From contig JAPUJX010000067.1 in NCBI GenBank assembly GCA_027295975.1, forward strand, positions 1 through 7,462: a DNA stretch of 7,462 nucleotides, written 5' to 3'. The notes below the pieces were generated by a model. It searched no databases and was not told where the DNA came from. It saw nothing but the letters and a program-made list of their open reading frames with translations. Made by a program: the position numbers and the translations under genes. The stretch is from Gammaproteobacteria bacterium. Lineage in GTDB: Bacteria; Pseudomonadota; Gammaproteobacteria; Pseudomonadales; Azotimanducaceae. This document shows, piece by piece, positions 1 to 5,890 of this stretch; position 1 is the stretch's first letter; the number at the start of each line of letters is the position of its first letter.

Positions 1-117
1 GTCCTCGGCAACATCTTCCGCGGTAGCGACATCCTCGGCGTCCTCGACTACATCTTCGTCGGTAGCGACATCCTCGGCGTCCTCGACTACATCTTCGTCG
101 GTAGCGACATCTTCGGC
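1..117 (-). repeat. Tandem 39-bp repeat array inside chpA (three units, continuing to the window edge)
   Basis: Units occupy 79-117, 40-78 and 1-39. The first two differ at one base; the third differs from the middle one at about four. Each encodes 13 residues of the pattern AEDVATDEDVVED (ChpA residues 641-679), the last copy being AEDVATAEDVAED. All changes keep the reading frame. The array touches base 1, so more copies may follow. It is an in-frame minisatellite-like expansion of an acidic interdomain linker. Confidence 0.9.
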
Positions 118-2037
118 GCCCTCGCCAACATCTTCGGCGCCCTCGGCAGTGGGCGCCTCGCGCTCAGCACCTCCTTCGATCCCATCAAACAATTCGCTGG
201 TTAGATCGAATATATCTTCCTCGTCCAATTTCGGCTTCTCGCCCAACTCGGTTTCCGATTGACCGGATAGCTCTTCTTCGACGACAGCGAAAGATCCGTC
301 ATCTTCGGCGTCCTCGACAACATCTTCCGCGGCAGCGACATCTTCGGCGTCCTCGCCAACATCTTCGGCGCCCTCGCGAATCTCAAGCGACAACACATCG
401 GGCGTCTCTTCCTGGGTGATCGGCGCCTCGTAACCGAGCTGCCCGAGGTTACGCTCGACGAGCGCAAGGATATCTTGGGTACCCTTCCCGGGAGGGTTAT
501 CGGTTAGTAGCTCCAGGTAGTATTCGATACCGCTGATTGCATCCGCCAGACGATCGAGATCTTCCGATTTCGGAACAAAACCGTCCACCAGAGTTTTCTC
601 GATATAACCTCCGCAGCCACCCAGCAGGCGCGCTGTACGCGACAATGAGATTAACTCGAGGGCTCCACAAATACCGCCGAGAAGCTTCGGTACAGCCACC
701 AGATGTTCCACATCCCATTCGGAAGAGATGTAGTCAATAACCGCTTGTTTGGCCTCTTCCAATCCGGCACGCGCCTCCATTGCGACCGATTTCTGAGCAT
801 CCCCGGCGATCTTTTCTATCTCGGGTTTGTTGCCGTCCGTTGTGAAGCCCGCAAGATTCTCATCCACCTGCACAAGCGCGCTCGCAATATTCAACAACGT
901 CTGCTGATCCACCTGTTCGTCGATGGCAAGATCACCCAGAGTCTTCAGCTGGCTGGCCACGATTTCTTTGGAACTCTCAAATCCGAGTACCGTCAGGGTG
1001 CTGCCGATCTGTTTCAGAGGCGCGACCAGGGCAGCCAAATCTCCGGGGCTCTTTTCACTGGCGCGGGTATATAGATCCAGATGATCTTTGACGACCGACA
1101 GCTCTTCGCGAAGTGCCTCCGCGGCACTCGCCAGGGCTTGTCTTCCCGAGATTGTCAAACTGCTCGAATCGGATTCGCCGAACACTGCCATTCGCAATTC
1201 AGTCAGGGTTTCGCTGCGATGTCCATGTTGCCTGGCGGAGTCCAGCAACTGTTTAACCAACTCGACAGATATCCCGTTCTGAAGAGCGGCCGCGCCATCG
1301 GTTGCCAGCGTACGGATTTCGGAGTCGATCCGACGCAACAGTTTTATTACATCGCCCTCGAGCCGATCCTGTTGACCGTCCAGGCTGGCGATGAACTCAC
1401 CGAACGCCTGCCACTGTTTTTCGTGAGGGGTATTGGCACATACCAGGCACAAACTCTGGGCAACTTTGGTCATCGTGTTGCGGGCCAGTTCTAATTTTTC
1501 TCCTTTGATGATCGACAACAACACCTGCTGATAAGCGGAGCGGATTTTCTTGATTTTGCTGGTGCCGTCGATCTTCGCGAACCGGTCCAGTGCGGATGTG
1601 CTGACGCTGGCTGTGATCTCGGGACCCTTCCGGGCACTCTCAATGGGCTCTTCGCCCAGATAAGCGCGTATCTCGTTCACCAGAGGCAACATCGGTTGCC
1701 TGGAGTCCGCTGCACCTCGTTGAATTTCGTCGACGTAACCCGGTAGCTCCAGGATACCCTGCATCAGATGTCCTGCAGCAGTCTCGTCATCCGGGGTATT
1801 GTCGAGTAGTTCCTGGGCGAGGCGTTCCAGATGCTCCGCAAGGAGGGTAACTCCTCGCAATTCGAGCATAATCAACGTGCCGTGCACCTGATGCAGGCAG
1901 GTCAAGCACACGCGCATTCGCGTTTCATCCTGGTCGGATTCCGCGTAAGCCTCTAGCGCTTGACGAGATTCGTCGAGCTTTTCGAGGAGTCCACTCCTAA
2001 TCCATTCAAGTGCGATATGTTCTCGGCCTGTGCTCAT
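1..2037 (-). CDS. chpA: ChpA, hybrid CheA-type histidine kinase of the Pil-Chp system (N-terminal 679 residues; gene runs off the left edge)
   Basis: Translating the minus strand from the ATG at 2037 gives an uninterrupted frame of 679 codons to base 1, with no stop, so the C-terminal part (further Hpt modules, kinase core, CheW-like and receiver domains in known ChpA proteins) lies outside the window. The first module (about residues 1-120) is Hpt-like, with LHQVHGTLIMLELRG at 48-62; His49 sits where the phospho-accepting His would be. A second module (about 440-540) has WDVEHLVAVPKLLGGICGAL, the ChpA/FimL-type signature, with Gly454 at the equivalent position, so it is probably not phosphorylatable. 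Residues 140-440 are helical and charged. From about 556 onward the protein becomes an acidic Ala/Glu/Asp/Val linker made of repeats. The gene starts 19 bp after pilJ; an AAGG lies 11 bases upstream of the ATG, which is a weak ribosome site. Identity rests on these motifs plus the pilGHIJ context. ChpA is expected to phosphorylate PilG and PilH. Confidence 0.9.
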   Translation of the reverse strand, partial: MSTGREHIALEWIRSGLLEKLDESRQALEAYAESDQDETRMRVCLTCLHQVHGTLIMLELRGVTLLAEHLERLAQELLDNTPDDETAAGHLMQGILELPGYVDEIQRGAADSRQPMLPLVNEIRAYLGEEPIESARKGPEITASVSTSALDRFAKIDGTSKIKKIRSAYQQVLLSIIKGEKLELARNTMTKVAQSLCLVCANTPHEKQWQAFGEFIASLDGQQDRLEGDVIKLLRRIDSEIRTLATDGAAALQNGISVELVKQLLDSARQHGHRSETLTELRMAVFGESDSSSLTISGRQALASAAEALREELSVVKDHLDLYTRASEKSPGDLAALVAPLKQIGSTLTVLGFESSKEIVASQLKTLGDLAIDEQVDQQTLLNIASALVQVDENLAGFTTDGNKPEIEKIAGDAQKSVAMEARAGLEEAKQAVIDYISSEWDVEHLVAVPKLLGGICGALELISLSRTARLLGGCGGYIEKTLVDGFVPKSEDLDRLADAISGIEYYLELLTDNPPGKGTQDILALVERNLGQLGYEAPITQEETPDVLSLEIREGAEDVGEDAEDVAAAEDVVEDAEDDGSFAVVEEELSGQSETELGEKPKLDEEDIFDLTSELFDGIEGGAEREAPTAEGAEDVGEGAEDVATDEDVVEDAEDVATDEDVVEDAEDVATAEDVAED
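310..376 (-). repeat. Second, shorter cluster of the same acidic repeat in chpA
   Basis: Bases 310-348 are one degenerate 39-bp unit encoding AEDVAAAEDVVED (residues 564-576). Bases 351-376 are identical over 26 bp to bases 120-145, an offset of 231 bp or exactly 77 codons; with one mismatch the match extends to about 40 bp. In protein terms both clusters open with GAEDVGE (residues 556-562 and 633-639). The roughly 55 residues between them are not repetitive and include DEEDIFDLTSELFDGIEGG. This indicates an in-frame segmental duplication as well as local tandem expansion. Confidence 0.85.
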
Positions 2038-2056
2038 GGTCGACTGAACCTTGGAT

Positions 2057-3277
2057 TTAAGCTTGTTCGGGAAGCTTGAAGCCTTCGACGGAGGTGTGCA
2101 TTTCGTGCGCAATTCCGGCAAGATTCCCGATCGAAGAAGCCGTCTGCTCCGTACCATTCACGGTCTGCGCCGTGATCTCCTGAATAACGTTCATCGTATT
2201 GGATACATGGCCCGCAGAGGCCGCCTGTTGACGAGCCGCGTTACTGATCGCCTGGATCAGTTCGGCAAGATTGCTGGAAACGTTCTCGATCTCTTCAAGT
2301 GCCACACCGGCATCCTGGGCGCGCTTCGCACCACCAACCACTTCGGACGTGGTTTGTTCCATGGAGATGACCGCTTCATTGGTGTCTGTTTGAATCGTCT
2401 TGACCAGGGCAGCAATCTGTTTGGTCGCTGCGCTTGAACGTTCCGCCAGTCGTTGAACCTCGTCAGCAACAACGGCAAAACCCCGCCCGGCGTCGCCGGC
2501 CATGGAGGCCTGAATCGCTGCGTTGAGAGAAAGGATGTTCGTCTGATCGGCAATGTCGTTGATGAGCGATACGATGTCGCCAATTTCCTGGCTGCTTTCA
2601 CCCAGGCGTTTGATTCGTTTGGAGGTTTCCTGGATCTGACCGCGAATGGTATCCATCCCATGGATGGTGTCCTGCACAACTTCGGCTCCTTTGTTCGCGA
2701 TTTCCACCGCTCGCTCGGCGACAGCGGCCGACTCCGCTGCGTTGGACGACACCTGATCGATGGAAATCGCCATCTCGTTGATGGCCTGCGACGCCGCGCC
2801 AATTTCCTTGGCTTGATTCTCCGCGGCAATGGCAAGATCACCCGCGGTACTCTGAGTCTCGGCAGCCGCTTTCGACACCTGTACCGACAGGTTGTTGATA
2901 TTCGATACCAGAACACGCATCTGATCGATGGCGAAGTTGATGGAATCGGCTATCGCACCGGTAAAGTTCTCTGTAACCGAAGCGTGGATGCTGAGATCCC
3001 CTTCGGCTAGATCCGCGATTTCATCCAGCAGTTGCAGAATCGCGGCTTGATTTCGTTCGTTCTGAGACGCCTGCTCCGCGAGTTGCTTACGTGTCTGACT
3101 GATAATCACCACTGCGATGAACGCGACAAGTACCATTCCGGCTACCGCTAGCAACAAGCTGGTATTGTTGATAACGTTCGATTCGTCTGTGTAGATCACG
3201 TAAGCCATTCCTGCAATCGTGCCGGCCAACACCAACATCAACATACTTATCAACGGAGACAACTTTCCTGACTTCAT
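2057..3277 (-). CDS. pilJ: PilJ-type methyl-accepting chemoreceptor lacking the periplasmic sensor region
   Basis: Inner-membrane chemoreceptor of the type IV pilus chemosensory system; its cytoplasmic tip should bind PilI and ChpA. It has 406 residues: a short Lys-containing N-terminus, a membrane helix at about 8-29, a loop at 30-39 (TDESNVINNT), a second helix at about 41-59, a HAMP-like and linker region with LLDEIADLAEGDL (83-95) and the PilJ-type NFTGAIADSINFAIDQ (104-119), then the coiled-coil signalling hairpin. The tip is DIADQTNILSLNAAIQAS (241-258) followed by GRGFAVVADEVQRLAERS (264-281), typical of PilJ. P. aeruginosa PilJ is about 680 residues with a large domain between its helices, so about 270 residues are absent here. 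The flanks are in frame and the protein looks intact, not broken. An in-frame TAA lies three codons upstream, so 3277 is the earliest ATG; AAGGA is only two bases from it, an unusually tight spacing. PilI ends 16 bp upstream. Confidence 0.93.
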   Translation of the reverse strand: MKSGKLSPLISMLMLVLAGTIAGMAYVIYTDESNVINNTSLLLAVAGMVLVAFIAVVIISQTRKQLAEQASQNERNQAAILQLLDEIADLAEGDLSIHASVTENFTGAIADSINFAIDQMRVLVSNINNLSVQVSKAAAETQSTAGDLAIAAENQAKEIGAASQAINEMAISIDQVSSNAAESAAVAERAVEIANKGAEVVQDTIHGMDTIRGQIQETSKRIKRLGESSQEIGDIVSLINDIADQTNILSLNAAIQASMAGDAGRGFAVVADEVQRLAERSSAATKQIAALVKTIQTDTNEAVISMEQTTSEVVGGAKRAQDAGVALEEIENVSSNLAELIQAISNAARQQAASAGHVSNTMNVIQEITAQTVNGTEQTASSIGNLAGIAHEMHTSVEGFKLPEQA

Positions 3278-3293
3278 AATCCTTTACAACTCG

Positions 3294-3839
3294 TTAGTTA
3301 CCCTGTTCCGCGACATTGAAGAACCTCTCATCCCTCAATATCGATTTTAGGTCGGTTTCATAAAACAAGCGCCCGCCATGACGAAACGCCCCACGGACAT
3401 ATGGCTTCAGCGGTTCGATCCCTTCACCGGTCGTCTCTTCAAAACTATCTTCGAGAAAATGCTGAATACCAAGAGATTGCTCCACCAATAATCCAGCCAC
3501 CAGATTATCCGCATCCACTACCAACACGCGCCATTGAGACTTGGGTAGCGTCTTGGTCATACCGAGGTAATCGTGTAGATCGATCACCGGCATGAGCCGG
3601 CCACGCACATTTGTCACTCCCAGTACCCAACTCTTCACCACGGGTAGCGGCGCGAGCCTGGGTACCGTCAGAATCTCGTCGATTTCTCCCATCCGGGAGA
3701 CCAGCCGTACCCCGCCTACCTGATAACCGAGGCCCTGCCATTCCGAATGAGTGGTTTCAAGCAGCGGCAGAGGAGCGGCATTCTGAAAGGTCGCCGCCTT
3801 GATCTCGTGTAATTTGTTGAGTGCTTGACCGTCGCTCAT
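3294..3839 (-). CDS. pilI: PilI, CheW-like adaptor protein
   Basis: A cytoplasmic adaptor that should couple the PilJ receptor to the ChpA kinase. It is 181 residues, close to the roughly 178 of P. aeruginosa PilI, and is a single CheW-type beta-barrel domain. Visible signatures are YQVGGVRLVSRMGEIDEIL (39-57), the diagnostic GVTNVRGRLMPVIDLHDYLG (74-93), WRVLVVDADNLVAGLLVEQS (103-122, the second subdomain) and PYVRGAFRHGGRLFYETDL (146-164). The first 30 residues are a variable N-terminal tail. The ATG lies 7 bp after the pilH stop with no convincing Shine-Dalgarno sequence, so initiation is probably coupled to pilH translation. No residues appear missing. Confidence 0.94.
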   Translation of the reverse strand: MSDGQALNKLHEIKAATFQNAAPLPLLETTHSEWQGLGYQVGGVRLVSRMGEIDEILTVPRLAPLPVVKSWVLGVTNVRGRLMPVIDLHDYLGMTKTLPKSQWRVLVVDADNLVAGLLVEQSLGIQHFLEDSFEETTGEGIEPLKPYVRGAFRHGGRLFYETDLKSILRDERFFNVAEQGN

Positions 3840-3846
3840 GATGGGC

Positions 3847-4212
3847 TCAACCGCTCAGTGCTTCGTTGACTGTAGCAATCAGCAGACGGTCATCCACTGG
3901 CTTGGTAATGTAACCGTAAGCGCCCTGCCGTTCGCCCCAGATGCGATCCGCGTCCTGGCTTTTGGAGGATACGATAATTACCGGTATATGGCTCGTGCCT
4001 TTGCTTTTTGTGATCTGACGGGTCGCCTGGAACCCGTTGATCCCGGGCATGACTACATCCATGAGGATGACATCGGGTTGTTCCGAAGACGCCATGTCAA
4101 TCCCTTCGCTGCCGCACAGCGCCGTCAGCACCTCATGGCCGTGGCGGGCCAACGCCATGACGAATTGACGCGTCTCAGCGGGAGAATCGTCGACGACTAG
4201 AATCCGTGCCAT
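3847..4212 (-). CDS. pilH: PilH, single-domain CheY-like response regulator
   Basis: A stand-alone receiver of 121 residues with no output domain. The acidic pocket is Asp8/Asp9 (ILVVDDS), the phospho-acceptor is Asp52 in DVILMDVVMPGINGFQATRQ (47-66), the switch Ser is Ser82 (VIIVSSK), the aromatic is Tyr101 and the conserved Lys is Lys104 in YITKPVDD. The NGFQATRQ phrase and RIWGERQGA (90-98) are characteristic of PilH as distinct from PilG. In P. aeruginosa, PilH acts on pilus retraction or as a phosphate sink balancing PilG; that role here is inferred. The gene begins 21 bp after pilG. A GAGG lies about 12 bases upstream and a GGA nearer the ATG, so the ribosome site is mediocre. Confidence 0.95.
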   Translation of the reverse strand: MARILVVDDSPAETRQFVMALARHGHEVLTALCGSEGIDMASSEQPDVILMDVVMPGINGFQATRQITKSKGTSHIPVIIVSSKSQDADRIWGERQGAYGYITKPVDDRLLIATVNEALSG

Positions 4213-4233
4213 CGTTTTCCGCGACCTCTTCGT

Positions 4234-4614
4234 TCAAACCACTAACGTACGAATGGTTCCAAGCAGTTCTTCTTTGCTGAACGGCTTGGAGATATATCTG
4301 TCTGATCCGACAATCCGCCCCCTGGCCCTAACGAACAGGCCGTCCTTGCTGGAAAGCATGACCACCGGAATAGCCTTGAATTCGCTGTTGTTCTTGATCA
4401 GCGCGCAAGTCTGGTATCCGTCCAGGCGTGGCATCATGATATCGACAAAGATGATTTCGGGTCGCAAATCGGCAATTTTTGCCAATGCGTCAAACCCATC
4501 GGTCGCCGTGGTCACATCGCAGCCTTCTTTGGTGAGCATGTTCTCCGCACTGCGACGTATCGTCTTGCTGTCGTCAATTACCAAGACCTTAACGCCTTGA
4601 AGTTCCTCATCCAT
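4234..4614 (-). CDS. pilG: PilG, single-domain CheY-like response regulator, first gene of the Pil-Chp operon
   Basis: A receiver-only protein of 126 residues. The acidic pair is Asp14/Asp15 in VLVIDDSKTIRRSAE (10-24), the phospho-acceptor is Asp58 in IIFVDIMMPRLDGYQTCALI (54-73), the switch Ser is Ser88 (VVMLSSKDGLF) and Lys110 lies in ISKPFSKEELLG (108-119). DGYQTCALIKNN and GRIVGSD are near-invariant in PilG proteins and separate it from PilH. In P. aeruginosa, PilG promotes pilus extension and feeds cAMP signalling through FimL/CyaB; whether that applies here is inference. It lacks the short C-terminal tail I recall in the Pseudomonas protein. The ATG at 4614 is preceded by AAGGA with 8-base spacing, the best ribosome site of the block, which fits its position as the first gene. 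The promoter should lie in the gap before gshB. Confidence 0.96.
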   Translation of the reverse strand: MDEELQGVKVLVIDDSKTIRRSAENMLTKEGCDVTTATDGFDALAKIADLRPEIIFVDIMMPRLDGYQTCALIKNNSEFKAIPVVMLSSKDGLFVRARGRIVGSDRYISKPFSKEELLGTIRTLVV

Positions 4615-4622
4615 CTACTACG

Positions 4623-4627
4623 TCCTT
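4623..4627 (-). promoter_or_regulatory. Ribosome binding site of pilG
   Basis: The minus strand reads AAGGA, then eight bases, then the ATG at 4614. This supports that start and is the strongest Shine-Dalgarno match in the pil cluster; downstream genes have weaker sites and close spacing. Confidence 0.75.
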
Positions 4628-4662
4628 GCAAACCCGACTCTCGTCGTACTGCCGTCCATTGC

Positions 4663-4683
4663 ATTCGGCGTTCGGCTTTCGGC
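4663..4683 (-). repeat. Three tandem heptamers (NTTCGGC) in the pilG leader region
   Basis: Plus-strand copies ATTCGGC, GTTCGGC and TTTCGGC lie head to tail with exact 7-bp spacing; on the pilG-coding strand they read GCCGAAN three times. They lie about 50-70 bases upstream of the pilG ATG, outside any recognised gene. They could be a binding site or simple slippage; nothing in the sequence decides. Confidence 0.6.
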
Positions 4684-4697
4684 GACCAGCCATTTGC

Positions 4698-4726
4698 ACT
4701 CTTTTTGCGGGGCTAATCCCGGTCAA
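4698..4726 (-). promoter_or_regulatory. Possible sigma-70-like promoter for pilG (weak)
   Basis: On the minus strand TTGACC (4726-4721) is followed by a 17-base spacer and AAGAGT (4703-4698). The -35 matches five of six consensus bases; the -10 matches only three of six. If real, it would give a leader of roughly 75 bases before pilG. This is a motif match only. Confidence 0.25.
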
Positions 4727-4740
4727 GTGTTGTATCACGT

Positions 4741-4750
4741 TTCCGCGGAA
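4741..4750. repeat. 10-bp perfect palindrome between pilG and gshB
   Basis: TTCCGCGGAA is its own reverse complement; the next flanking pair does not match. It sits near the middle of the divergent region, where an operator controlling either block could lie. A 10-bp palindrome can arise by chance, so a regulatory role is only a suggestion. Confidence 0.35.
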
Positions 4751-4864
4751 TTGATCTATAACAACGAAACAGGAAGGGGAATTTGGTCTCAATAACATTG
4801 CCGACTAGGCCACATCTCGGTACTTTGACATCTCAAACGTGATCTCGGAAAAGGTTGGGGGCAA

Positions 4865-5860
4865 ATGCCTGGTTCCACACGCCACGAAGGATTGAAAATC
4901 GCTTTTGTCATGGATCCGCTTGCCGCGCTCTCCATTAAGAAAGATAGCACCCTGGCAATGATTCGTGCGGCTCAGCGCAGAGGATGGCAGGTAAGCGTTT
5001 TAGAGCAACAAGATCTCCTGCTTGCCGAGGGAGAACCACGGGGACTGCTGCGGGCGCTCGAACTAACCGGCAAGTTCGCCGAGTCGCTTCTTCCGGACGA
5101 TGCACACGATGGGTTCTATCGGCTCGGCGAAGCCCTGATGACTCCACTCGCCAGCCAGGATATCGTCATGATGCGCAAGGACCCACCGTTCAACATGGAA
5201 TACATTTATTCCACCTACATCCTGGAACGGGCCCAGTCGCTGGGTGTTCGAGTGATAAATCACCCTGCGAGCCTGCGCGACTGTAACGAGAAGTTCTTCG
5301 CCACCGCATTTCCCCAGTGTTGTCCGCCACTGGTCGTCAGCCGCCGCGAAGACGTGCTGCGGGATTTTCACAGAACTCACAAGAACGTGGTATTCAAACG
5401 CCTGGACGGCATGGGTGGTACGTCGGTATTCCGCATAATGGAAGACGACCCTAACCTGTCGGTGGTGCTCGAAACCCTCACAAAAGGCGGGGACGAGCAG
5501 ATCATGGGTCAGCTCTACCTTCCGGAAATCAGTGCCGGTGACAAGCGTATCCTGATGATCGACGGCGATCCCGTGCCTTACGCGCTGGCGAGAGTTCCGA
5601 TGGCGGGTGAATCACGGGGCAACCTAGCGGCAGGTGGAAAGGGTGTCGGTCAGGAATTGAGCGAACGTGATCGCTGGATCGCCGCGGAGATCGGTCCGGA
5701 ACTCGAGCGCCGCGGCCTGACATTTGTCGGCATTGACGTGATCGGCGACTATCTGACCGAAATCAACGTCACCTGTCCAACCTGCATTCGGGAACTCGAT
5801 ACTCAGTTTTCGCTGGATATTGGCGGTATGCTCATGGACAGGATTGCCACTAAACTCTGA
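4865..5860 (+). CDS. gshB: Glutathione synthetase
   Basis: A cytoplasmic ATP-grasp ligase joining gamma-glutamylcysteine and glycine, the second step of glutathione synthesis. At 331 residues it is slightly longer than E. coli GshB (about 316). Family motifs run in order: KIAFVMDPL (11-19), SIKKDSTLAM (23-32), VMMRKDPPFNMEYIYSTYIL (101-120), VINHPASLRDCNEKFF (130-145), FKRLDGMGGTSVFR (177-190, glycine-rich ATP loop), QLYLPEISAGDKRILMIDGD (216-235), RGNLAAGGKG (251-260) and FVGIDVIGDYLTEINVT (287-303), with the metal-binding Glu/Asn pair in EIN. Small deviations are KRLDGMGG where KPLDGMGG is usual, and NVTCPTCIRE with Cys304 where Ser is common; neither removes a catalytic residue. The ATG at 4865 adds nine residues before the conserved first strand; a G-rich stretch lies just upstream but spacing is not ideal. 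Met16 would cut into the domain, so 4865 is preferred. It begins the plus-strand block. Confidence 0.97.
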   Translation: MPGSTRHEGLKIAFVMDPLAALSIKKDSTLAMIRAAQRRGWQVSVLEQQDLLLAEGEPRGLLRALELTGKFAESLLPDDAHDGFYRLGEALMTPLASQDIVMMRKDPPFNMEYIYSTYILERAQSLGVRVINHPASLRDCNEKFFATAFPQCCPPLVVSRREDVLRDFHRTHKNVVFKRLDGMGGTSVFRIMEDDPNLSVVLETLTKGGDEQIMGQLYLPEISAGDKRILMIDGDPVPYALARVPMAGESRGNLAAGGKGVGQELSERDRWIAAEIGPELERRGLTFVGIDVIGDYLTEINVTCPTCIRELDTQFSLDIGGMLMDRIATKL

Positions 5861-5874
5861 ACGTCCACTAACAG

Positions 5875-5887
5875 GTTCGCCGCGAAC
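5875..5887. repeat. 13-bp inverted repeat just upstream of the tonB-family gene
   Basis: GTTCGC and GCGAAC flank a single C, ending three bases before the ATG at 5891. The one-base gap is too small for a stable RNA loop, so if functional it would act as DNA, or as a weak structure occupying the ribosome site. It may be chance. Confidence 0.35.
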
Positions 5888-5890
5888 ACC

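Larger units (their letters stand above)
4615..4864. promoter_or_regulatory. Divergent intergenic region between pilG and gshB
   Basis: This is the only sizeable gene-free stretch in the window (250 bp). Both flanking genes are transcribed away from it, so it must hold promoters for the Pil-Chp operon and for gshB. It contains three tandem heptamers (4663-4683), a 10-bp perfect palindrome (4741-4750), a possible pilG promoter (4698-4726) and, on the plus strand, TTGACA at 4825-4830 without a good -10 at the right distance. No rho-independent terminator, RNA gene or convincing small gene is seen; a 63-codon minus-strand frame across it (4607-4798) has no recognisable content. Confidence 0.7.

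Noticed and set aside
1..117. CRISPR-like array
   Set aside because: The 39-bp units are directly contiguous without spacers and remain in frame within chpA, so they are coding repeats.
201..467. Minus-strand open frame within chpA
   Set aside because: It is an out-of-frame reading of chpA; its Arg/Lys/Pro-rich repeats are the shadow of the acidic repeat DNA.
703..1494. Plus-strand open frames opposite chpA
   Set aside because: The ChpA frame is continuous through this region and carries the Hpt-like signatures; the plus-strand products are unrecognisable.
1882..1908. Cys44-x2-Cys47 next to His49 and His52 in ChpA as a metal site
   Set aside because: The residues fall on the helix that carries the phospho-His in Hpt modules, and the spacing is explained by that fold. 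There is no second ligand cluster nearby to support metal binding.
2257..3010. Open frames of about 185-219 codons on both strands inside pilJ
   Set aside because: The PilJ frame has all chemoreceptor motifs in order; the others are alternative-frame readings with no family features.
3150..3200. pilJ as a deleted or frameshifted pseudogene
   Set aside because: The frame is continuous, both helices and the short loop are well formed, and the whole cytoplasmic part is intact.
4825..4853. TTGACA as a gshB promoter -35
   Set aside because: At 16-18 bases downstream there is only GAAAAG-like sequence, and transcription would start almost at the ATG, so it is unlikely to be the main promoter.
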